Shown here one piece after another: positions 49,454 through 58,111 of a stretch of 64,000 nt of DNA. The notes below the pieces were generated by a model that saw only the letters and a list, made by a program, of their open reading frames with translations, ran no database searches and was not told the origin of the DNA. The position numbers and the translations under genes were made by a program. The stretch's first letter is position 1. Every line of letters begins with the position of its first letter. The stretch lies in contig JAFXAB010000050.1 in the NCBI GenBank assembly GCA_017522135.1, forward strand, positions 1 through 64,000. Reading direction: 5' to 3'. This stretch comes from Bacteroidaceae bacterium (GTDB lineage: Bacteria; Bacteroidota; Bacteroidia; Bacteroidales; Barnesiellaceae_A).

Positions 49454-50974
49454 ATGTATACATCTGACGATCGTAAAGTATTTGCCTCAAGAGGCATTTC
49501 GGAGGAAAAAATCAACGAGCAACTACGCTGTTTTGCAACAGGTTTCCCGTTTCTTAAGTTATCGGCTTCGGCCTCTATAGATAATGGTATATTGGCCGTG
49601 AATGAGTCGCAAGCCGATAAATATCTTGCAGAGTGGAACGAATATCTTGCCGGTAATCATCGCATTGTCAAGTTTGTTCCGGCCTCGGGTGCTGCCAGCC
49701 GTATGTTCAAGAATTTGTTTGAGTTCTTGGATGCCGATTATGATGCACCTACGACCGATTTTGAGAAGAAATTCTTTGACAACATCACTCGCTTTGCTTT
49801 TTACGATGCTCTCAACGATGCTTGTGTAGTGTTGTATGGCAATACGATTGACGACCTCACCGATAAGGGCAACTACAAAGAAGTTGTTGCAGCTCTTTTG
49901 GGTGAAGATGGACTCAATTACGGTGCATTACCCAAGGGCTTGTTGCAATTCCACACTTACGAAGATCAAGTGCGTACTGCGATGGAAGAACATCTTGCCG
50001 AAGGTGCACTTTATGCAGGCAATGCCGCTCACGATGTCGATGTACATTTTACTGTATCGCACGACCATTTGGCTCTGTTCCAAGACCTTGTAGAGCAAGT
50101 CCGTGGGGAGTATGAGCGTGAGTATAATGTGCGTTATCACATTTCTTTCTCAGAGCAAAAACCCTCGACCGATACTATTGCCGCCGATATGGACAACAAG
50201 CCATTCCGCGATAGCGACGGTTCTCTTTTATTCCGCCCCGGTGGTCACGGTGCACTTATTGAGAACCTCAATGATATAGATGCCGATGTTATCTTTGTGA
50301 AGAATATCGACAACGTCGTGCCCGACCGCTTGAAAGAAGAGACGGTAAGATACAAGAAGATAATAGGCGGAGTCCTTATTTCGCTCAAGAAGCAAATCGA
50401 TGCTTATATGGCACAGCTCAAGAGTGGTAAATATACAGCCAACGATTTGCAAGAGATGCTCACCTTCCTTGAGAAGTCGCTCTACACTCGCAATGAGTCG
50501 GTTGCTACACTCGACGAGGCACAATTGGTCGCCTATTTGCTTAAGAAATTCGATCGCCCCATACGTGTGTGTGGTATGGTGAAAAATGTAGGTGAGCCTG
50601 GCGGTGGCCCGTTCTTGGCTTACAATCAAGATGGTACGGTTTCGTTGCAAATTCTCGAAAGTTCGCAAATTGACATGAACAATGCCGAGGCCAAAGCTTT
50701 CTTTGAAAAAGGTACGCACTTCAATCCCGTCGACTTGGTATGTGCCGTGCGCAATGACCGAGGCGAGAAATACAACCTTACCGAGTATGTCGACAAGAAT
50801 ACGGGATTTATCTCATATAAGTCAAAGAGTGGCAAAGAGTTGAAAGCATTGGAATTGCCCGGCCTATGGAATGGCGCAATGAGCGACTGGAATACTCTCT
50901 TTGTGGAAGTTCCTATTGCTACATTCAACCCCGTAAAGACTGTCAACGACTTGTTGCGTGAACAACATCAGTAA
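49454..50974 (+). CDS. DUF4301 family protein
   Basis: A 506-residue cytoplasmic protein. The start 'SRGISEEKINEQLRCFATGFPFLKL' and the motif 'VPASGAASRMFKNLFEF' (residues 75-91) are the hallmarks of DUF4301, a family almost confined to Bacteroidota. The glycine-containing loop resembles those of sugar nucleotidyltransferases, and 'GGVLISLKKQID' and 'GMVKNVGEPGGGPF' are further conserved blocks. Function is unknown; a nucleotide-sugar role is only an inference. It is monocistronic, followed by a hairpin at 50996. Confidence 0.88.
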   Translation: MYTSDDRKVFASRGISEEKINEQLRCFATGFPFLKLSASASIDNGILAVNESQADKYLAEWNEYLAGNHRIVKFVPASGAASRMFKNLFEFLDADYDAPTTDFEKKFFDNITRFAFYDALNDACVVLYGNTIDDLTDKGNYKEVVAALLGEDGLNYGALPKGLLQFHTYEDQVRTAMEEHLAEGALYAGNAAHDVDVHFTVSHDHLALFQDLVEQVRGEYEREYNVRYHISFSEQKPSTDTIAADMDNKPFRDSDGSLLFRPGGHGALIENLNDIDADVIFVKNIDNVVPDRLKEETVRYKKIIGGVLISLKKQIDAYMAQLKSGKYTANDLQEMLTFLEKSLYTRNESVATLDEAQLVAYLLKKFDRPIRVCGMVKNVGEPGGGPFLAYNQDGTVSLQILESSQIDMNNAEAKAFFEKGTHFNPVDLVCAVRNDRGEKYNLTEYVDKNTGFISYKSKSGKELKALELPGLWNGAMSDWNTLFVEVPIATFNPVKTVNDLLREQHQ

Positions 50975-50995
50975 CATGTGCAACTACTGATATAG

Positions 50996-51047
50996 AAGGA
51001 ACTTTGGTCTCCGGTGTGATTATTTACACAGGCGATCGAAGTTCCTT
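50996..51047 (+). terminator. Hairpin after DUF4301
   Basis: AAGGAACTT (50996-51004) pairs with AAGTTCCTT (51039-51047), with a second inner helix GTGT/ACAC. The T tract that follows is weak. Confidence 0.45.
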
Positions 51048-51077
51048 GGTGTAATTTTCCTGCAAAAACCTGATTGA

Positions 51078-51854
51078 ATGAAAGTAGCAATAATAGGAGC
51101 CGGCAACATGGGTGGTGCTATAGCCCGAGGACTGTGTAAGGGTACAATCATAGCTCCCAAAGATATTGTATTGAGCAATCGCACAGTGGCAAAACTCGAC
51201 ATAATCAAGTCACAACATCCGGCCATCGGTATTACATGCAACAATCGTGAGGCCGCACGTGATGCCGATATGATAATCTTGGCAGTAAAACCTTGGCTTA
51301 TCAAAGAGGTGATAGATGAGGTAAGACCCTCATGTGAGCAAATTGTAGTATCGGTAGCGGCCGGTATCGACTGTGACTCGATCGATAAGATGTTGCCTCA
51401 ACAAGGAAATACCATATTTCGCCTTATCCCCAATACGGCCATATCTCTGCAAGAAAGTCTTACACTCATATCTTCGCACAATGCTACTGCCGAGCAAGAA
51501 CATTATATGCTCGATATGTTCAACGAAATGGGTGTGGCAATGCTCATTCCCGAGAAACAAATGTCGGCAGCTACGTCAATGACCTCGAGCGGTATAGCCT
51601 ATGCGCTCAAATATATACAAGCCGCCATGCAAGCCGGTGTAGAGATGGGCATATATCCGCACAATGCCATGAAGATGGTAGCACAGTCTGTAAAAGGCGC
51701 AGCCGAAATTATCTTGCAAAATGATACCCACCCATCGGTAGAGATCGATAAGGTGTGCACTCCCGGAGGATACACCATCAAAGGTATCAACACCCTTGAG
51801 TCGCATGGCTTTACCACAGCTGTTATTGAGGCTATAAAATCATCTTGCTCATAA
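51078..51854 (+). CDS. proC: Pyrroline-5-carboxylate reductase
   Basis: A 258-residue enzyme catalysing the last step of proline synthesis. The NAD(P) site is 'VAIIGAGNMGGAIARGL', followed by 'IILAVKPW' and 'RLIPNTAISLQES'. The C-terminal helical signature 'HPSVEIDKVCTPGGYTIKGI' is intact. Length is standard. A patatin-like gene follows after 4 bases. Confidence 0.95.
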   Translation: MKVAIIGAGNMGGAIARGLCKGTIIAPKDIVLSNRTVAKLDIIKSQHPAIGITCNNREAARDADMIILAVKPWLIKEVIDEVRPSCEQIVVSVAAGIDCDSIDKMLPQQGNTIFRLIPNTAISLQESLTLISSHNATAEQEHYMLDMFNEMGVAMLIPEKQMSAATSMTSSGIAYALKYIQAAMQAGVEMGIYPHNAMKMVAQSVKGAAEIILQNDTHPSVEIDKVCTPGGYTIKGINTLESHGFTTAVIEAIKSSCS

Positions 51855-51858
51855 CATT

Positions 51859-52716
51859 ATGAAACGAAAAACAATAGAGTTGACCGATGCCTCGGGCTTG
51901 ATACTCGAAGGTGGTGGCATGCGAGGTGTCTTTACCTGTGGTGTGCTCGATAACTTTATGGAGCGAGGTATACGCTTCCCATATACCGTGGGTGTAAGTG
52001 CAGGTGCTTGCAACGGACTATCGTATATGTCTGAGCAAAAGGGTAGGGCAAAGTATAGCAACATAGACCTGCTCGACAAGTACCATTACATAGGTATCAA
52101 GCAGCTTCTTCTCAAGGGTAATATCATGGACTTCGACCTACTGTTTCATACCTTCCCCGAGCAGATTATTCCTTACGACTACGCAAAGTATGCCCGTTGT
52201 AGCGAAGTATATGAAATGGTGACAACCGATTGTCGTACAGGCGAGGCTTGTTACTATAATGAAAAGAACAACCCCCGACGTATCATCGAGATTGTAAAAG
52301 CATCGAGCAGCCTGCCATTTGTGTGTCCTATATCGTATGTCGATGGGCATCCCATGCTCGATGGTGGTATTGCCGACTCGATACCCTTGCTACGTGCACG
52401 TGAATTGGGATATGACAACAACGTCGTTATCCTTACTCGCAACAAAGGCTATCGAAAGCCCTCCAAACCTACTACCGTTCCGTTTTTCTTTTATCGCAAA
52501 TACCCCCATTTGCGTCACGCCATAGCCGGCCGAAATACTCTGTATAACAGCCAGCTTGATATGGTGGAGCGACTTGAAGAGAGTGGCGAAATAACAGTAA
52601 TCCGCCCCGAAAAGCCTATTGTGGTAGACCGCATAGAGCGCGATACACGTAAGCTACTCGACCTGTACAACCAAGGTTACGAGATTGCATCGTCGATAGA
52701 TTTTACACACGCCTAA
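51859..52716 (+). CDS. Patatin-like phospholipase
   Basis: A 285-residue serine acyl hydrolase. The oxyanion loop is 'LEGGGMRGVFTCGVLD', the nucleophile Ser lies in 'GVSAGACNG' (about residue 50), and the dyad Asp is in 'LDGGIADSIPL'. The family is the YjjU/RssA-like branch without a signal peptide, so it is probably cytosolic or membrane-peripheral. It is co-transcribed with proC and with the Sel1/metallopeptidase gene 12 bases downstream. Confidence 0.9.
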   Translation: MKRKTIELTDASGLILEGGGMRGVFTCGVLDNFMERGIRFPYTVGVSAGACNGLSYMSEQKGRAKYSNIDLLDKYHYIGIKQLLLKGNIMDFDLLFHTFPEQIIPYDYAKYARCSEVYEMVTTDCRTGEACYYNEKNNPRRIIEIVKASSSLPFVCPISYVDGHPMLDGGIADSIPLLRARELGYDNNVVILTRNKGYRKPSKPTTVPFFFYRKYPHLRHAIAGRNTLYNSQLDMVERLEESGEITVIRPEKPIVVDRIERDTRKLLDLYNQGYEIASSIDFTHA

Positions 52717-52728
52717 AGTCAGATATCA

Positions 52729-53727
52729 GTGAACAGAGGACATCAATATGATATATCCTATTGGTTGCAAAAGGGAGAAGCGTTGTATCGCCAAGGGCGA
52801 TATAAGGAGGCTGTATCATATTTTCGTCAAGCAGCGAGTAGAGGGTATCCTACACATCAAGCCTGTGCTTATCTGGCCTACTGTCATTACAAAGGTCTTG
52901 GAGTCCCGGTCAATCATTATGCGGCATTTCGTTGGCACCAACACTTAATAGCAAAGAAAGATGGTATAGCGACTGCTCGACAAGTATATGGAAGTGACTT
53001 TGATAGGATATGTGCATTGCGCGTGGCTCGTCCGCAAGGCGATAGTAGCGAGTTTGACGATTATCTTATAGGGCGTGTAGTACTTCGTTCCGACACAAGA
53101 TATGAACGTGTTAGATTTTATGCCGACAAAGTAGTGGTCGAGTTAGCGGGTTTAGATTCTTGCTACGACAATTATTATGCTATAGGTATGATAACCAATG
53201 CGTATGAATTTCATAACCTACCATCGAACTTAGACGAGAGTTTTACACGCGATTATGAGTTTTACTCCTTGCGAATAAAGCCGGGTAATGTAGCGAAAGT
53301 TACACATGTAGCCAATGGCGATATTTACACCATTGTTGTACCTAAGGAAATGCGGTTTGACCAGATTGTTACACAAGTCGCTATCTTAATGGAGAGTCGC
53401 AAGGTGACAAAAAAGGTGGCACAAAAGTATCTGCCTCTCCGTACAGCAGAACTATCGAAACAAACAGGCTTGAAGTATACCAAATGTACGATAAAAAATA
53501 TAGACGATTACAGTGGATATCATCTGCGTTCGGGCGAAGTGATATTGTCGCCCTATGTAATAAAATGGTGCTCAAAGGAAATAGATGCACTCATTATTCA
53601 TGAATTGTGCCATTCGCTTGTTACGGGCCATGAACAAGACTTTTATGATACCCTGCTCAAGTATGGTGGTGAAGAGATATTCGAAATAGATAAAAGATTA
53701 CCTTGCTTAGATATTGGATTGATATAA
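52729..53727 (+). CDS. Sel1-repeat protein fused to a YgjP/DUF45-type zinc metallopeptidase domain
   Basis: A 332-residue protein with two parts. Residues 10-80 form two Sel1/TPR-like helical repeats ('EALYRQGRYKEAVSYFRQAASRGYP', 'GLGVPVNHYAAFRW'). Residues 180-332 match the YgjP/WLM metal hydrolase layout with 'HELCHSLVTGHEQDFYDTL', in which His291, His295 and His301 would bind zinc and Glu292 is catalytic. Stand-alone YgjP proteins lack the repeats. No signal peptide is present, so it should be cytosolic. Translation is assigned to a GTG at 52729; no good ribosome site is seen. Confidence 0.78.
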   Translation: MNRGHQYDISYWLQKGEALYRQGRYKEAVSYFRQAASRGYPTHQACAYLAYCHYKGLGVPVNHYAAFRWHQHLIAKKDGIATARQVYGSDFDRICALRVARPQGDSSEFDDYLIGRVVLRSDTRYERVRFYADKVVVELAGLDSCYDNYYAIGMITNAYEFHNLPSNLDESFTRDYEFYSLRIKPGNVAKVTHVANGDIYTIVVPKEMRFDQIVTQVAILMESRKVTKKVAQKYLPLRTAELSKQTGLKYTKCTIKNIDDYSGYHLRSGEVILSPYVIKWCSKEIDALIIHELCHSLVTGHEQDFYDTLLKYGGEEIFEIDKRLPCLDIGLI

Positions 53728-53744
53728 ATTAAAAATATAGTAAT

Positions 53745-54044
53745 ATGATAAAACACATTGTTATGTGGAAACTGAAGCCCGAGGCTGAAGGCCACACAGC
53801 TTGCGCAAATGCACAATGGATGAAAGAACACCTCGAATCGCTCATGGGCGTAGTCCCCGAGCTGTTATCGTGCGAGGTGGGCATAAATGTTGTTGATGGA
53901 AACTACGATGCCTGCCTTATTGCTACATTTGCATCGCTCGAAGACTTGGATGCATACAAAAAACACCCTGCCCACGTCGCTATCTCGACCTACTGCAAGA
54001 AAGTGCGTGAGAGCCGTGTGGCATGCGACTTTGTGATTGAATAA
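53745..54044 (+). CDS. Dabb family stress-responsive alpha/beta-barrel protein
   Basis: A 99-residue ferredoxin-like dimer-forming domain, with the opening 'MIKHIVMWKLKPEA' and the conserved 'HPAHVAISTYCKKV' near the end. Dabb proteins include stress-induced proteins of unknown activity and small cyclases. No catalytic residue can be named. It follows the metallopeptidase fusion after 17 bases and is 30 bases ahead of the large zincin lipoprotein. Confidence 0.9.
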   Translation: MIKHIVMWKLKPEAEGHTACANAQWMKEHLESLMGVVPELLSCEVGINVVDGNYDACLIATFASLEDLDAYKKHPAHVAISTYCKKVRESRVACDFVIE

Positions 54045-54074
54045 ATAACAATAATAAAAAAAACAAGAAAGAGT

Positions 54075-56099
54075 ATGAAACGATTTTTCAGCTACCTAAC
54101 ACTATTTACCATGATTGCAATGTGTGTAGGATGTTGCGCTACGACCGATGGCGACAACAACAACGTAGACGCGCTCGTTGCCGAGATGCAAAGTTTATAT
54201 CCCAATGCCAACTACGATACCATGAAGCGTGGTATTGAGCAGGCTGCAACTCTGTGGCAGGAGCAAGACGGCACAGCCGAAGAGTTTGCACAATTTGTCA
54301 AAGAAAACTATGTACCCGACTGTGAAGGTCGCAAAGTGTTGTTTGACAAGCTGTCGAAGGTGTACGAAGTGTTGCTGGGTGCACAAAACCAAGTGGCTGT
54401 AGAGCTGAACATACCCACCATGCTCACAGGCCCCGAGCTTATCGACCTCGACTATATCATGAGTGCCTTCAATCCCTTCTCGCACATGACTACCGACTTG
54501 TATGAGAATAAGGTGGCTTTTATTACCATCCTCAACTTCCCCAACTATACACTTGATGAGAAGAATGTATTGGGCAAGGAGTGGAGTCGCGAAGAGTGGG
54601 CATACGCTCGCATGGGCGATATGTTTACCTCTCGTGTACCTGCCGATATCAACAAGCAGATAGGTCAAGCCAATGCCGATGGCGAAAACTATATAGCCGG
54701 ATACAACATCATGATGGGACATCTGCTCAACGAAGAGGGTAAGCGTCTATTCCCCGACGATATGGTTTTGCTCTCACACTGGAACTTGCGCGATGAGATA
54801 AAGTCCAACTATGCCAATGTACCCAATGCTCACGAGAAACAAGAGATGATATACCAAGTAATGCAACGCATTGTCGATGGCTCTATACCTCAAGCCGTAG
54901 TCAACAATGCCGAGTACGATTGGGCTCCTTACAGCAACCGCACTTGGAAAGGTCAAGAGGAGGTAACACTTGCCGGTGAGGAGAATGGTCGCTACGACAT
55001 CATCTTGTCGCACTATGCAGCCATGAAAGCCGCCGATAAGTACGAGACTCAAGCCCCCACAGGCATTATACGCAACTTCGATATTGCCATGGAGATGACT
55101 TCTCAAGAGATTGAAGAGTTGTTTGTCAATCTTGTTTCGTCACCCCAAGTGAAGGCCGTAGGCAATCTTATCAAGGAACGATTAGGTCGCGATTTGCGCC
55201 CGTACGATATATGGTACGATGGCTTCAAGAGTCGCAGCACAATCTCCGAAGACCAACTCACAGCACTTACACGCAGCAAATATCCCACACCCGAGGCATT
55301 TGAGGCCGATATGCCTCGTATGCTCGTTGCATTTGGTTTTACACCTGCCGAAGCCAACTATCTGGCCGATAAAATTACCGTTCAAGGTGCTCGTGGCTCG
55401 GGTCACGCCTGGGGTGCTGTAGGTCGTTGGGAAAACTCATTGCTCCGCACCCGCATCGGAGGCGAGGGTATGGACTACAAAGGCTACAATATTGCCGTGC
55501 ATGAGTTTGGTCACAACGTAGAACAGACTATCGACCTCTATGATATCGACCACTACATGATGCGCGGTGTGCCCAATACCGGATTTACCGAGGCTTTGGC
55601 ATTTATCTTCCAAAAACGCGACCTGCAATTGCTCGGTTACAAACAACAAATAGACGACAATACAACACTCGACATCTTCTGGGGATTGTATGAGATAATG
55701 GGAGTATCGTTGGTAGACATGCGCATGTGGCAATGGCTCTACAAAAATCCCAATGCTACAGCCGCCGAGTTGCGCGAGACCACTCTTGCCATTGCTCGCG
55801 ATGTGTGGAACAGCTACTACGAACCTATATTGGGCGAAAAAGACTCTCCTATATTGGCTATATATTCGCACATGGTCAATTCGCCCATGTACTTGCCCAA
55901 TTATCCCTTGGGACACATTGTGGAGTTCCAACTCGAGGAGCACTTTGCGCAATTTACCAATCCTCGCGATTTTGCCACCGAGATTATGCGCATCTATCGT
56001 TTGGGCCGTCTCACACCCAACCATTGGATGCAACATGCCGTGGGTAGCAACTTGAGTACAACACCCATTCTTAATGCTATAGATGCTATCGTGAAGTAG
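54075..56099 (+). CDS. Large zincin metallopeptidase lipoprotein
   Basis: A 674-residue protein with a lipoprotein signal (lipobox ending at Cys20, 'MIAMCVGC'). The zinc site is 'HEFGHNVEQ' (His476, Glu477, His480), and a likely third ligand is Glu506 in 'TGFTEALAF', 26 residues later. This spacing is that of gluzincins such as the M3 oligopeptidases, but the rest is not a clear M3 match. It should act in the periplasm or at the outer membrane, on peptides. It is the last gene before a 728-base gap, with a terminator at 56126. Confidence 0.8.
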   Translation: MKRFFSYLTLFTMIAMCVGCCATTDGDNNNVDALVAEMQSLYPNANYDTMKRGIEQAATLWQEQDGTAEEFAQFVKENYVPDCEGRKVLFDKLSKVYEVLLGAQNQVAVELNIPTMLTGPELIDLDYIMSAFNPFSHMTTDLYENKVAFITILNFPNYTLDEKNVLGKEWSREEWAYARMGDMFTSRVPADINKQIGQANADGENYIAGYNIMMGHLLNEEGKRLFPDDMVLLSHWNLRDEIKSNYANVPNAHEKQEMIYQVMQRIVDGSIPQAVVNNAEYDWAPYSNRTWKGQEEVTLAGEENGRYDIILSHYAAMKAADKYETQAPTGIIRNFDIAMEMTSQEIEELFVNLVSSPQVKAVGNLIKERLGRDLRPYDIWYDGFKSRSTISEDQLTALTRSKYPTPEAFEADMPRMLVAFGFTPAEANYLADKITVQGARGSGHAWGAVGRWENSLLRTRIGGEGMDYKGYNIAVHEFGHNVEQTIDLYDIDHYMMRGVPNTGFTEALAFIFQKRDLQLLGYKQQIDDNTTLDIFWGLYEIMGVSLVDMRMWQWLYKNPNATAAELRETTLAIARDVWNSYYEPILGEKDSPILAIYSHMVNSPMYLPNYPLGHIVEFQLEEHFAQFTNPRDFATEIMRIYRLGRLTPNHWMQHAVGSNLSTTPILNAIDAIVK

Positions 56100-56125
56100 G
56101 GGGTATATATAATTATAATATGTAT

Positions 56126-56167
56126 AGAGGGTGTCTCTCATGTGAGTGGCATCCTCTTGCTTTTTTT
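56126..56167 (+). terminator. Terminator after the zincin lipoprotein
   Basis: AGAGGGTG (56126-56133) pairs with CATCCTCT (56150-56157), extended by CTCA/TGAG, and seven T residues follow from 56161. Confidence 0.7.
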
Positions 56168-56736
56168 ACGAGCCTCTTACATAGAGCCAACACATCGGTT
56201 TGAGACACTCTCCTTGGGGTGGTATCTCCGAGAAACAAACCACAGCACACTCCATGGTGCAATGCTTTCTCTTGTAGAGCCTTGCCCAACAACAACAATA
56301 GGGCTGCCGGCACATAATGCCGAATTTACACAATCTATATGATATATATTCTACAACTTGTTACTACCACACACTCTTTCAGTCATCAAAATAGTTAATA
56401 TCAGGGCATATAATTAAATCAATTTATCTTAATATTAACACATCATCCACCACCAGCACTCCAAGCACACTCTTTTGAATATGCAAAACACAACAATATT
56501 ATAGCAAACAACAACAAATCATAGAATATTGACAGAATAACACAGACATACCAATTCAACAATCATATTTTTTCCACCAATACATTCACAAATGCAATTA
56601 TTAACAAATGTAAATCAAACACACCTAAACAGCCATTTTGTTAATTAGTGTTAACCCCCCCTATTAATTAACATTTATTATATCAAATTGTGTTAAAAAT
56701 ACGACTTATAAATGAAATTTTATTCTTTAAATTTGA
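56168..56736. other. Gene-free leader region upstream of the pilus operon
   Basis: About 570 bases without a supported gene. 56170-56330 has balanced composition and a short ORF (56142-56342) that I do not trust. 56340-56736 is very AT-rich and poor in G on the plus strand. It contains a C7 tract (56655-56661) between GTTAATTA (56640-56647) and TAATTAAC (56665-56672). A spare -7-like TAAATTTG lies at 56728-56735. Confidence 0.5.
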
Positions 56737-56766
56737 TTTGTATAAACACATCAATACTTAACTTTG
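56737..56766 (+). promoter_or_regulatory. Promoter of the type V pilus operon
   Basis: TTTG (56737-56740), 18-base spacer, TAACTTTG (56759-56766). The first ATG is at 56828, leaving a leader of about 55 bases. Confidence 0.65.
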
Positions 56767-56827
56767 TAAAATTGCGAAGTACAAAAAACGCCTTATAGAA
56801 ACACCAAAGACAGAAAATAACAATTTG

Positions 56828-58105
56828 ATGAGAGTGCTTAGATACATAACGCTGATAACAACGTTGATTATTGCAATACCCGCAATAGCATCATTGCCAC
56901 AAAGCGTTCACAACACCGTTTCGGAAGATACGGCGACGACAGCACACCAAGTTGTTTCGGAAAAGTTTGCCATAGACTATCGCTTCGACCAGATTGTAAT
57001 CGACTCGATATACCTCGACAATAAAGAGGAGATAGACTACATCAAATATTACCTCAATCACACACCACGCATCGACAGTATCACCATCTACGCATGGGCA
57101 TCGCCCGAGGGTGCAACCGGCCACAACGAATGGTTGGCTCAGGAACGTGCCTTGGCTGCCAAGCAATTTTTGATAGAAAATTGCCCCGACACTGCCAAGC
57201 TCAATGCCGACAAGATAAAGATACAACCTTCGGCCGAGAACTGGCCGGGGCTGATACAACTCGTAGAGCAAAACTACCACCGCAAAAATCGCGATTTGGT
57301 ATTGCACATCTTACGCAACCCACGCCTGAGCAATGCCACACGCAAGTGGCGTCTGCAACACATCGACGACGGCACAACATGGCGTTACTTCCTGCGCCAC
57401 TACATGCCACACTTGCGCTATGCCACATGGAGTTGCACATGGATCAAGCTCGACGACCCCTTATTGCCTTCGCCTGCATTTGAGGTATCGGTGGTCGATG
57501 AGATGCCGGCTACCGACAAGTATACACCCGTAGAGATTGTCAAGCCTCAATTACGCACCATCATGGCAGCCAAAACCAATCTGCTATACGATGCGGTAAC
57601 AGCACTCAACTTTGCAATAGAGTTTCCAATAGCCGACCAATTCTCACTTCTTGCCGAGACACACTTCCCATGGTGGCTCAATCGCGACAACCGCAAGTGC
57701 TTGCAACTGCACACCTACGGGGGCGAGTTTCGCTGGTGGTTTTTGCCACAACCCACCAAGGCTACCCCCAAGCGACAAAAGCGTGATGTGCTCGTGGGCC
57801 ACTTCATCGGCTTGAACGGGTGGGGCGGTTATGGCGACATCCAGTGGGGTCGCGACTTCGGTTGCTACCAATTCGACTTCTGGAGCGTTGGCCTGTCGTA
57901 TGGCTATGCTATGCCCATAAGCCGCTATCTCAACCTCGAGTTCTCCATCTCGGGCGGATATGCCAACATTCCCTATCAGCACTACATTCCTACCGAAGAT
58001 TGGATGCACCTCATACGCGACGATAAGAAAGCCGGTACATTGCATTATCTCGGACTCACCAAGTTGCAGATAAGCCTTGTATTCCCCATAATGATTAAGT
58101 ATTGA
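56828..58105 (+). CDS. DUF3575 outer-membrane protein of a fimbrial operon
   Basis: A 425-residue exported protein (signal about residues 1-22, 'ITLITTLIIAIPAIA'). An OmpA-like peptidoglycan-binding segment follows ('ITIYAWASPEGATGHNEWLAQERALAAKQFL'). The C-terminal 180 residues are the DUF3575 beta-barrel ('TNLLYDAVTALNFAIEFPIADQFSLLAE', aromatic strand ends). DUF3575 genes commonly head Mfa/Fim pilus operons in Bacteroidales; the exact role is unknown. The ATG at 56828 is chosen over a TTG at 56825. The anchor gene follows after 6 bases. Confidence 0.85.
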   Translation: MRVLRYITLITTLIIAIPAIASLPQSVHNTVSEDTATTAHQVVSEKFAIDYRFDQIVIDSIYLDNKEEIDYIKYYLNHTPRIDSITIYAWASPEGATGHNEWLAQERALAAKQFLIENCPDTAKLNADKIKIQPSAENWPGLIQLVEQNYHRKNRDLVLHILRNPRLSNATRKWRLQHIDDGTTWRYFLRHYMPHLRYATWSCTWIKLDDPLLPSPAFEVSVVDEMPATDKYTPVEIVKPQLRTIMAAKTNLLYDAVTALNFAIEFPIADQFSLLAETHFPWWLNRDNRKCLQLHTYGGEFRWWFLPQPTKATPKRQKRDVLVGHFIGLNGWGGYGDIQWGRDFGCYQFDFWSVGLSYGYAMPISRYLNLEFSISGGYANIPYQHYIPTEDWMHLIRDDKKAGTLHYLGLTKLQISLVFPIMIKY

Positions 58106-58111
58106 TACAAC

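Noticed and set aside
55437-56141. A 234-codon minus-strand open frame opposite the zincin lipoprotein
   Set aside because: It overlaps the HEFGH-containing gene entirely and shows no protein-like motif.
56142-56342. Short plus-strand ORF just after the zincin gene
   Set aside because: It begins inside the terminator hairpin, has no ribosome site and no recognisable protein features. A degraded gene cannot be excluded.
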